Shown here: piece after piece, positions 51,882 to 57,534 of the stretch
Numbering within the stretch: the stretch's first letter is position 1
Layout: each line of letters begins with the position of its first letter
NCBI GenBank assembly: GCA_024400545.1
Contig: JAKSMO010000006.1
Location: 1 to 57,534 of the forward strand
DNA length: 57,534 nt
Direction of reading: 5' to 3'
Source of the DNA: Bacteroidales bacterium
GTDB taxonomy: Bacteria; Bacteroidota; Bacteroidia; Bacteroidales; P3
Notes under the pieces: model-generated
Seen by the model: only the letters and a program-made list of their open reading frames with translations
Told to the model about the DNA's origin: nothing
The model's database searches: none
Program-made: the position numbers and the translations under genes

Positions 51882-51889
51882 CAAAAGTA
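51882..51889 (-). promoter_or_regulatory. -7 box of the membrane peptide-LysR transcript
   Basis: Minus strand TACTTTTG, about 65 bases upstream of the peptide ATG. Beyond it, 51890-52055 shows no gene. Confidence 0.7.
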
Positions 51890-52055
51890 CTACCTTTTCT
51901 TTGGCCATCATGTGCGGATTATAACTTTTTTCCGATAGTTGCTATCGGTTTTATCGAACCATTGTGTCTTTCAGTTTATTAAAGTTGTTTTTGTGTGCGT
52001 CTGTATGCTGTTTTGTAGTGGGTATTGTTATGTTGCGGAGGGCTAATTTTGTTTG

Positions 52056-52757
52056 TTATGAGATGTGAAGAATCAAATTTGCGATAGGAGTGAGCACCGC
52101 GGTGGCCACACCCATCAGGGCTATGCACAAGCCGCTTACGGCCCCTTCCACAGCACCAATCTCCAAAGCACGGGCTGTGCCTATGCCGTGGGATCCGCTG
52201 CCCATGGCTGCGCCAAAGGCTATGGGGTTTGAGATGTGCAGAATCTTAAGAATAAGCGGACCGAAGATGCCGCCAAATAGTCCGCAGAGGGCTACCGAAA
52301 TAGCAGTGATAGCCGTGTTGCCGCCAATTCCTTTAGTCACTTCCATGGCTATTGGCACGGTAACCGACTTGCTCTCCAGCGAGAGCATCATCATCTTGTC
52401 CAGTCCCAACCAGTTGCACAGCGCCACCACACTAAGGATCCCCACCACACTGCCTACCACCACGGCACTTAGTATGGGCACCAAATAGGTTTTTATGGTC
52501 ATTCGCTGTTCATACATGGTCAGCCCCAATGCCACCACGCAGGGGCCGAGCATGAAACTAATCATGGCGTTGCTTTGGATATAGTGCTGGGCAGGAACGT
52601 GGCCGAGCCAAAGTATGGTGATGATGATCGGAACGCTGATAAGCATGGGGTTGAGCAGCATGATTTTGGATTTGGTTCGGATCCATACTGCCAGGATATA
52701 CACACCGATGGTGAGTGCCAGCAGCACGGGCTGGCTCATCAAGATTTCTTGCATCAT
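52056..52757 (-). CDS. lrgB: LrgB family membrane protein
   Basis: 233 aa from ATG 52757 (an ATG at 52754 follows). This start lies 6 bases after AAGGAGG, the strongest Shine-Dalgarno seen in the window, and overlaps the lrgA stop. The frame upstream to 52883 shadows lrgA. Helices and the family signature KSVTVPIAMEVTKGIGG and GSGSHGIGTARA are present. LrgA/LrgB (CidA/CidB) control murein hydrolase export or small-metabolite transport in the inner membrane. Confidence 0.93.
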   Translation of the reverse strand: MMQEILMSQPVLLALTIGVYILAVWIRTKSKIMLLNPMLISVPIIITILWLGHVPAQHYIQSNAMISFMLGPCVVALGLTMYEQRMTIKTYLVPILSAVVVGSVVGILSVVALCNWLGLDKMMMLSLESKSVTVPIAMEVTKGIGGNTAITAISVALCGLFGGIFGPLILKILHISNPIAFGAAMGSGSHGIGTARALEIGAVEGAVSGLCIALMGVATAVLTPIANLILHIS

Positions 52758-53113
52758 TTGCGGCCTCCTTTCTTCAGGTGGCTGATGCCCTGCACTGTAT
52801 AGCCCGTGGCCGCCATCACACAGATGGTAGTCAGCACGATAACGGCCAGCCAACCCAGCCAGTTCATGCGGATTACGCCCCACTGATCCATGATGCCCAT
52901 CACGGCGGGGATAAAGAATATGGTCATGTTGCCGGTCAGGAAATGCGCAACTTTCTCTATGCGTTCAGCCTTCACCCATTTCATGAGCAGGGCAAAGAAC
53001 ATCAGCAACATGCCCACCACGCTGCCTGGCACAAAATGTGCCATTAGCACCGAGAGGCACTCGCCCGCGGCCCAGAATCCCATGATGATGCCGAATCCGA
53101 TGATAATGTCCAT
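52754..53113 (-). CDS. lrgA: LrgA/CidA family membrane protein
   Basis: 119 aa with four helices. The family motif is PGSVVGMLLMFFALLMKWVK, and FFIPAVMGIMDQW follows. Stop and lrgB start overlap (ATGA type), so the two are translated as a pair. It is the holin-like partner of LrgB. No LytTR-type regulator is adjacent; the LysR gene upstream of nothing here is a possible but unproven regulator. Confidence 0.92.
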   Translation of the reverse strand: MDIIIGFGIIMGFWAAGECLSVLMAHFVPGSVVGMLLMFFALLMKWVKAERIEKVAHFLTGNMTIFFIPAVMGIMDQWGVIRMNWLGWLAVIVLTTICVMAATGYTVQGISHLKKGGRK

Positions 53114-53123
53114 AGTTGGTCTT

Positions 53124-53203
53124 TTTGTGCTTAGTTGTTTAGGGGCTTAGATGCTTAGTTGTTGTCGCAACGTTTAAGCAACTAAGCAATTCAACAACTA
53201 AGC
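53124..53203. repeat. palindromic repeat related to 26815-27055
   Basis: It contains GATGCTTAGTTGTTGTCGCA followed by ACGTTTAAGCAACTAAGC, so the GTTGTCGCAAC core and the TTAG/CTAA arms match the third copy at 27000. It fills the gap between the FKBP stop and lrgA and can form a long hairpin. Confidence 0.65.
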
Positions 53204-53208
53204 TCACC

Positions 53209-53610
53209 TTAATACATTGAAATCAGTTTGATTTCAAAAATCAGTGTGGCGTTCTTGGGAATATCGCCTGTGGCACGGTTGCCATAGCCCATCTCGGCGG
53301 GGATATACACCTCCCAGTGGTCGCCGATGTGCATGTTCACCAGCGCAATCTGGAAACCGCTAATCAGTTCATTCACTCTGAAAGCGGTAGGCACCTTCTT
53401 CCAGTCGGTCTGGTCAAAAACGTGGCCGGTGATGAGTTTGCCGCGGTAGTGGCAAGTGACCACACTGCGAGGCTTCACCTCGCCTTGGCCCGAACCTTCC
53501 TCTATCACGCGGTAGAGAACCCCGCCACGCAGCTCCTTCACGCCCTCCTGTTGGCGCATTTCGTCCATGAACTGCGCATTCTTATTCTTGTTTTGATTGT
53601 TTCTACTCAT
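53209..53610 (-). CDS. FKBP-type peptidyl-prolyl isomerase
   Basis: 133 aa without signal peptide, so cytoplasmic. The FKBP fold is seen from about residue 40: VVTCHYRGKLITGHVFDQT, FRVNELISGFQIALVNM, VYIPAEMGYGNR and NATLIFEIKLI. Positions for Tyr and Phe of the active site are kept, and the Gly-x-W substitution is HWEVYIP. It should catalyse proline isomerisation. A Lys/Asn-rich N-terminus (MSRNNQNKNKN) precedes. Confidence 0.92.
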   Translation of the reverse strand: MSRNNQNKNKNAQFMDEMRQQEGVKELRGGVLYRVIEEGSGQGEVKPRSVVTCHYRGKLITGHVFDQTDWKKVPTAFRVNELISGFQIALVNMHIGDHWEVYIPAEMGYGNRATGDIPKNATLIFEIKLISMY

Positions 53611-53648
53611 AGAGTTACGTCAATCCCGGCTGATGGAATTGCATTTGC

Positions 53649-53766
53649 AAAGATACGAAAAGTGAGAGGAATGGAAAGAATTTTTTTTTCTTTCCATTCC
53701 CGAGCGCCCAGATCTTCACCGACCGAAGGGAGGTAAAGATACGAAAAGTGAGAGGAATGGAAAGAA
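53649..53766. repeat. 32-bp direct repeat at the island border
   Basis: The same 32 bases (beginning AAAGATACGAAAAGTGAGAG) occur at 53649-53680 and 53735-53766. The first copy contains the FKBP -7 box (minus TATCTTTG, 53655-53648). The second lacks the G, giving TATCTTTA. Between them CTTTCCATTCC mirrors GGAATGGAAAG. Left of it lie core genes and right of it the AT-rich island, so the duplication may mark an insertion. Confidence 0.6.
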
Positions 53767-53828
53767 AAAATAGACAATCTACTATATCAGGAAGGAATAA
53801 AAGAACTTGTGTATCTTAAATCTGTAAG

Positions 53829-53915
53829 TTAAGAAAGAGCACTCAGACCAGAAACACCATCAAAATCTGAAAATTGGATGTATACTGAGCAATGTAGTAA
53901 CCTATTGCGTATGAC
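53829..53915 (-). pseudogene. remnant of the 362-aa protein's tail region (fragment 1)
   Basis: On the minus strand the bases match the intact gene where it encodes PALLGIPPVFDLDGLLGLTD. Here they read FSDFDGVSGLSALS in one frame and YYIAQYTSNFQI just before it in another, so the frame is broken. The fragment is directly behind the stop of the Asp-Ala repeat gene. Confidence 0.6.
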
Positions 53916-54396
53916 ATGCTTTTTTGAGTAAAGCCACGAGTTTATTATATTCATCGCCTGATATATTATTACAATCACGCGCCTTATTAATAGCGTCATA
54001 AACTTTCTTTCCCGAATCATAGTCTAAACCGCCCCACAAGTTATCTGTATAAAGATTTGAAGTATATATATAATCAGATTGTAGTTTATCAATCAAATTA
54101 GACTTTGCTGCATTGCGAGCATCAACATCAGGTGAAGCTTCAAATGAAATTTCATGGCCACCTTCTGCACGCACCATACCATCAACACTAGACTCGAACC
54201 TATCAATACCATTAGCCATTGTAAGACTGTCGGAGTCAAGGAAAGGATCAATAGCATCTGCTGCATCCATAAAATCTGCTGCATCTATAAAATCTGCTGC
54301 ATCTACAAGATCTGATATAGAACTAACTGCATCTGCTGCATCTGCAAGATCTGTAAGGACTACAAGATCCATTAAATCTTTTAAATTGTCAATCAT
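53902..54396 (-). CDS. Asp-Ala repeat protein with unrelated C-terminal half
   Basis: 164 aa. Residues about 5-52 are low-complexity DAAD repeats (LVDAADFIDAADFMDAADAI). Residues about 60-164 form an ordered domain (VRAEGGHEISFEASPDVDAR, DYDSGKKVYDAINKARDCNN), resembling the C-terminal module of an effector. The start shares the MxDxLKDL opening with the frameshifted copy upstream. No signal peptide and no known family. The C-terminal half has no homologue elsewhere in the window, so it may be a swapped-in module. Confidence 0.5.
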   Translation of the reverse strand: MIDNLKDLMDLVVLTDLADAADAVSSISDLVDAADFIDAADFMDAADAIDPFLDSDSLTMANGIDRFESSVDGMVRAEGGHEISFEASPDVDARNAAKSNLIDKLQSDYIYTSNLYTDNLWGGLDYDSGKKVYDAINKARDCNNISGDEYNKLVALLKKACHTQ

Positions 54397-54424
54397 AATA
54401 ATCTGTTTTAAGCCATTAAATCAT

Positions 54425-54650
54425 CTAAATATCTACCATATCAAGAATAGAAGAACTAATATCTCCTAAATTTGTCAGGTCGGAAAAGCTTTACGATGGC
54501 AATCTTCGTAAGTTTGCTTTTGACTTGCCTTTCGTCGACTTTTGCATTCATAGAATCTGAAACATCTGCAATATTTGGAAAATCTAATATAGCATCAGCA
54601 GCATCTACAAAGTTTGCAAGATCCTTTAAATCTTTTAAATCGTCAGTCAT
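54425..54650 (-). pseudogene. frameshifted copy of the Asp/Leu-rich tail (fragment 2)
   Basis: ATG 54650 gives MTDDLKDLKDLANFVDAADA, then a segment KVDERQVKSKLTKIAI that matches KIDERLTKVKSKLSKIAL of the intact 362-aa protein. Near codon 55 the frame shifts: the other frame continues as SFSDLTNLGDISSSILDMVD before a stop, matching LSDLAELGDMSSSILDMVD. As written the main frame runs to KFRRY and stops. Confidence 0.65.
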
Positions 54651-54661
54651 AATATTCTATT

Positions 54662-54760
54662 TTAAGCCATTAAATCATCTGAAATATCTGCCATATCAAG
54701 AATAGAAGAACTAATATTTCTGCCCCCTAGGAAACTTCTGAACTTTTTTACCTTAACAAT
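54662..54760 (-). pseudogene. truncated copy of the tail region (fragment 3)
   Basis: The minus-strand frame KVKKFRSFLGGRNISSSILD, then MADISDDLMA and a stop, matches the SSSILDMVDISDGLMDF part of the intact protein. It has no start codon of its own. It sits between the intact gene's stop and fragment 2. Confidence 0.6.
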
Positions 54761-54783
54761 AGTGCCGTAGGTACGACATAACT

Positions 54784-55872
54784 CTAACATTTATAAGTTA
54801 TTCCATCGATCTTGACTGTACTCTTACCTGAGATCTTTATATAATTGCCGTTATTTAAAACGTATTCACTACCGTCCTTCTTGTAGATTTTGAATGTCTC
54901 ATTTCCCAAGGCTTGGCTCCTATCCAGAGTTTTTCTACCACTCGGAATGTAACCATCGCTATTTGCATTTGGCGGCAACGTGTCTTTTCCTCCAAAAGAT
55001 ATATTGCTTCCATCTTCAGAAGGCATTCCTTCAGGCTGATAATTGCCCAAGTCGACATTATTGTCCAAGCCTAAATCTGTGTCAGCTAAGTTAAAATTAG
55101 AGAAATCCATTAAACCATCGGAAATATCTACCATATCAAGAATAGATGAACTCATGTCTCCTAATTCTGCCAGATCGGAAAGGTCTGTTAGTCCAAGAAG
55201 ACCGTCAAGATCAAAAACAGGAGGAATACCGAGCAATGCAGGAACCCCATATAACAATCCCTTGCGGAGGGCAATCTTAGAAAGTTTGCTTTTGACCTTA
55301 GTCAGCCTTTCGTCAATTTTTGCATTATATGCATCCATTGATTTTATCAAAGCGTCTCTTTCTTTTAAAAATCTTGAATGTAGATTGTTAACTACAGTAA
55401 ACTTCTTTCGAATCTCTGGATTGTTAATTTGCTTATATTTTGGAAACAAAAACTCTCCAATGTTAGCATCAACCTTAACCATTATAGTACAACAATCCGC
55501 AATTCTTGTGTAATCATTAACATCTACCTTACGACTACTAGTACTGTCGGCAAAAGCCTTGTGTAAAGTCAACCGGGTAAACATCTTTTTTATGAATTCA
55601 TTATCCCTAAGCTCTTCCAAACAAGTTGCTTCTGGAATAAAGGCAATGAAGTAGAACAAGTTTCGAGTTACTGCAACCAGATAGAAATTCTTATACATGC
55701 CGTTTTTCAACTTCATGCTACATAGAAAAATGTTCTCATCGGTTAGTATTAATCGAGAATTGTAGTAACTATTATATACGACAGTATCTCTCTGACTGCC
55801 TTCAGCTTCGTATCGTCTTATGTCTGCATCAGTCCAAGGGTCATTGATGCCTTTAGTCATAAATGGTATCAT
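54784..55872 (-). CDS. 362-aa island protein with Asp/Leu-rich region, unknown function
   Basis: No signal peptide. Residues 1-170 form an alpha/beta domain (YNSRLILTDENIFLCSMKLK, FIAFIPEATCLEELRD). About 170-215 is a helical Lys-rich stretch (KERDALIKSMDAYNAKIDER). Residues 217-270 are low-complexity DLDGLLGLTDLSDLAELGD followed by SSSILDMVDISDGLMD. The end is a beta-rich module (TFKIYKKDGSEYVLNNGNYI to the terminal Cys). The gene is last in an operon behind four small proteins, gap 35 bp. Truncated copies of its middle lie downstream. It might be an effector or binding protein; no family is recognised. Confidence 0.7.
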   Translation of the reverse strand: MIPFMTKGINDPWTDADIRRYEAEGSQRDTVVYNSYYNSRLILTDENIFLCSMKLKNGMYKNFYLVAVTRNLFYFIAFIPEATCLEELRDNEFIKKMFTRLTLHKAFADSTSSRKVDVNDYTRIADCCTIMVKVDANIGEFLFPKYKQINNPEIRKKFTVVNNLHSRFLKERDALIKSMDAYNAKIDERLTKVKSKLSKIALRKGLLYGVPALLGIPPVFDLDGLLGLTDLSDLAELGDMSSSILDMVDISDGLMDFSNFNLADTDLGLDNNVDLGNYQPEGMPSEDGSNISFGGKDTLPPNANSDGYIPSGRKTLDRSQALGNETFKIYKKDGSEYVLNNGNYIKISGKSTVKIDGITYKC

Positions 55873-55907
55873 ATGGTAATTGATTTACAAAATGAACATA
55901 TCATGTT

Positions 55908-56264
55908 TTAGTCCCAATTATACAATTTCTTGTCTTCCATCAACTTAAACATGACTGGAGCAATTGGTACTGAATTCTCATTATGCGAATATATGATATG
56001 AGAGAGATACTCGTTTATCACCTGTTCAAGTTGTGAACCTTCAATTTTACCGTCTTCCCAAATATCGCTCCAGACAAAGATCACGTCCTCTGATTGGAAG
56101 AGGACAAATTGGATAAAATTATCTGAATCCAAGGATGTTCTCAAAACATGGTGCCATTCCGAGGTTTCTATCGAATCCACAACAACAGCAGTAACTCTGT
56201 TTCGCATTTTAAAGTAATCCGTACTATAGGGTACGTTTTGTATGGCTTCTTCTAATCTAGTCAT
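55908..56264 (-). CDS. small island protein, paralogue family member C
   Basis: 118 aa, no signal peptide. It aligns by eye with the two genes upstream: IQNVPYSTDYFKMRNRVTAV near the start, then WSDIWEDGKIEGSQLEQ and PIAPVMFKLMEDKKLYN at the end. The family looks like a soluble alpha/beta domain. Its start overlaps the stop of the preceding gene (TAATG), so translation is coupled. In such tandem sets immunity or adaptor proteins are common, but nothing proves it here. Confidence 0.7.
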   Translation of the reverse strand: MTRLEEAIQNVPYSTDYFKMRNRVTAVVVDSIETSEWHHVLRTSLDSDNFIQFVLFQSEDVIFVWSDIWEDGKIEGSQLEQVINEYLSHIIYSHNENSVPIAPVMFKLMEDKKLYNWD

Positions 56265-56629
56265 TATTCTATTTGTTTTAAAGTTCCTTGTTTTATATAA
56301 TGAATCGTCAGAGCAGTTAATGAATCTCTATGACTGTCGGTTGGGAAAATTATTTCTCCAGAAATATCATATAAGGATTTTTCTAATTGACAAGATGTTA
56401 TGATATTCTTCGATGGGTCTAATGTCTCCATCCAGAAATACTTTTCATCAAAAACTTCTAACTCTATCACTTGGACCTTGGTTCTTGATATATCCGCATG
56501 ATCTCTATACACAGCAACATTGCTCGCCAAAGGTATGAATTCTTTAATGATTTTTTTTATCGCGAGTCTCATTTCGTTCCATTTTGGACTATATGGGACG
56601 CTTGTGACCTTTCTTTCAAATGGATTCAT
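56264..56629 (-). CDS. small island protein, paralogue family member B
   Basis: 121 aa, no signal peptide. It shares VTSVPYSPKWNEMRLAIKKI and ITSCQLEKSLYDISGEIIF with its neighbours, and is the most diverged of the three clear paralogues at the C-terminus (LTALTIHYIKQGTLKQIE). It starts 1 bp after the stop of member A. Confidence 0.7.
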   Translation of the reverse strand: MNPFERKVTSVPYSPKWNEMRLAIKKIIKEFIPLASNVAVYRDHADISRTKVQVIELEVFDEKYFWMETLDPSKNIITSCQLEKSLYDISGEIIFPTDSHRDSLTALTIHYIKQGTLKQIE

Positions 56630-56630
56630 A

Positions 56631-57020
56631 TTATTTGTTTAATTCTTCATGAGTGGGATATAACTTTCTATCCTTTAGAAGTTTCATTGCCAGCGGAGCA
56701 AAAGGCGGAACATTTTCAATATTTGAGTACATAACGAAGGCAATTTCTTCGCTATATTGGTGTACTTTATCTAATTGTCCAGACTCAATTAATCCGTTTT
56801 CAATGCATTCTGACCATACATACAGACAGCCAAATAATTCAAAGAAGATGATTCTGATTCTATCTTCTTCTTCAGATGGTTTGGTCTGACAGTATCTAAA
56901 GAAGGTACATTGATTGTAGTAACTTTCGATAATTGAAAGTACATACCTTCTCTGTTTGTCAAAGTCAGTACTGAATGGGCAGTTGTCAACTTCTTCGTCA
57001 AATTTATTCAAGTAAGTCAT
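56631..57020 (-). CDS. small island protein, paralogue family member A
   Basis: 129 aa, no signal peptide. VDNCPFSTDFDKQRRYVLSI, IESGQLDKVHQYSEEIAF and PPFAPLAMKLLKDRKLYP match member C almost block for block. Its ATG overlaps the stop of the first gene by 4 bp (ATGA). Function unknown. Confidence 0.7.
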   Translation of the reverse strand: MTYLNKFDEEVDNCPFSTDFDKQRRYVLSIIESYYNQCTFFRYCQTKPSEEEDRIRIIFFELFGCLYVWSECIENGLIESGQLDKVHQYSEEIAFVMYSNIENVPPFAPLAMKLLKDRKLYPTHEELNK

Positions 57021-57373
57021 TCACCCATTTGCTTTATGATTGGTACAATAGGGCTTGACACCTCACTCATTGAGCTGAATATAAGTTCGAAAGAACTCAT
57101 ATTCATATCCGATTTCTCGACACCTTTCCCTAGCAATGCACCTCTGGTGGTAAACATTTCCCAATAATAGAAAAACTGACCAAAATTAGGGAATGCAGTT
57201 AAAATAACAATATTGTTATTAAAATCTACCTTTGCTGTATGAAACATGTCTGGTTCTTCTTCTTTCATTTTTTTGATGAAATAAGATGCATATTTCCCCT
57301 GTGTCTCTAAATCACCAGGGTACTTGGATTTTGCATGAAGCATTAACTCTTCAAGACCGCCGTATTCTGCCAT
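57017..57373 (-). CDS. first gene of the island operon, likely distant paralogue
   Basis: 118 aa from ATG 57373 (MAEYGGLEELMLHAKSKYPG); the longer frame to 57520 would start upstream of the promoter and is rejected. The middle (VDFNNNIVILTAFPNFGQFF, YYWEMF) and the end (SFELIFSSMSEVSSPIVPII, then KQMGE) follow the layout of the next three proteins: a beta segment, a Trp near residue 75 and a Pro-Ile-x-P-x-x-K end. Relationship is weaker than among those three. Confidence 0.65.
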   Translation of the reverse strand: MAEYGGLEELMLHAKSKYPGDLETQGKYASYFIKKMKEEEPDMFHTAKVDFNNNIVILTAFPNFGQFFYYWEMFTTRGALLGKGVEKSDMNMSSFELIFSSMSEVSSPIVPIIKQMGE

Positions 57374-57444
57374 AATTGATATGTTTTTGAAAATTAAATT
57401 ATTGTTCGTAGCCGATTGTCGTAAATCACCTAAATTGTAGGTTG

Positions 57445-57452
57445 CAAAGTTA
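57445..57452 (-). promoter_or_regulatory. -7 box of the island operon
   Basis: Minus strand TAACTTTG, about 70 bases upstream of ATG 57373. Spacing of the following genes (overlaps or gaps of at most 35 bp) suggests a single transcript to 54784 or beyond. Bases 57453-57534 are AT-rich with no gene. Confidence 0.7.
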
Positions 57453-57534
57453 CACAATTTTTTTAATTTTAAATTTTTTTTACCTGTTGGATGAATTAAT
57501 TTGTTAATAATTTCTTTCAAAAAAAGTTGTGTAT

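Noticed and set aside
53829..57452. Type VI secretion locus
   Set aside because: No Hcp, VgrG, sheath or baseplate genes are seen; only small unknown proteins and one 362-aa protein.

Overview
The window reads as chromosome of an anaerobic, peptide-using member of the Bacteroidales. Promoters carry the Bacteroidetes -7 box TAnnTTTG, often with TTG or TTTG about 19 bp upstream. Ribosome-binding sites are mostly weak. Gene content fits this: an S46 dipeptidyl peptidase of the DPP11 type, two C69 dipeptidases, a type IX secretion (T9SS) sorting domain, an OmpA/PD40 protein, rnfA, a B12-dependent ribonucleotide reductase and a Kbl/Tdh threonine-catabolism pair. The species cannot be named from the sequence alone.

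Layout. 1-3345 (minus): a secreted protein cut by the left edge, a lipoprotein, two membrane-anchored proteins and an ECF sigma factor. The last three overlap or lie close together as a sigma-factor operon. 3473-11395 (minus, plus a 56-aa protein at 8212 on plus): exported peptidases (S46, HEXXH zinc lipoprotein, C69) and a pseudoenzyme-like arginase-fold protein. 11604-20631 (minus): housekeeping genes (tatD, DUF2520, DUF2795, cobalamin adenosyltransferase, nifU, mrp, TlpA, S41 protease, NUDIX, crcB, cysS). 21290-31504 (plus): a lipoprotein, Fic enzyme, OmpA/PD40 protein, sirtuin, T9SS cargo, VOC protein, TPR protein, kbl and tdh. 31685-37819 (minus): DUF5131, manC, trpS, an acidic lipoprotein, an rnfA without its partners, and a second C69 peptidase.

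37834-42661 is accessory. Two divergent DUF4143 ATPases are each preceded by their own set of helically spaced palindromes. Next comes a three-gene minus cluster: PD-(D/E)XK nuclease, an unknown protein and an ASCH-domain protein with a disrupted frame. 43041-53610 returns to core genes: tRNA-Glu, rpsT, nrdJ, a YeiH-type exporter, an AspT/YidE-type transporter, a LysR regulator preceded by a 37-aa membrane peptide, lrgA/lrgB and an FKBP isomerase.

53640-57452 is an AT-rich island entered through a 32-bp duplicated segment. One promoter at 57445 drives four small proteins, at least three of them clear paralogues, and then a 362-aa protein with an Asp/Leu-rich tail. Behind that gene lie at least three truncated or frameshifted pieces homologous to its tail, and a gene made of Asp-Ala repeats. 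This resembles a locus that captures and loses C-terminal modules. I recognise none of its protein families. Together with the ATPase/palindrome locus it is the best candidate for something undescribed.

Between genes the window is rich in dispersed hairpin repeats: an AT-rich element of about 110 bp (two copies plus a fragment), an 81-bp tandem palindromic repeat with relatives elsewhere, and a 36-bp direct repeat. Many spacers are built from one short word and its complement.
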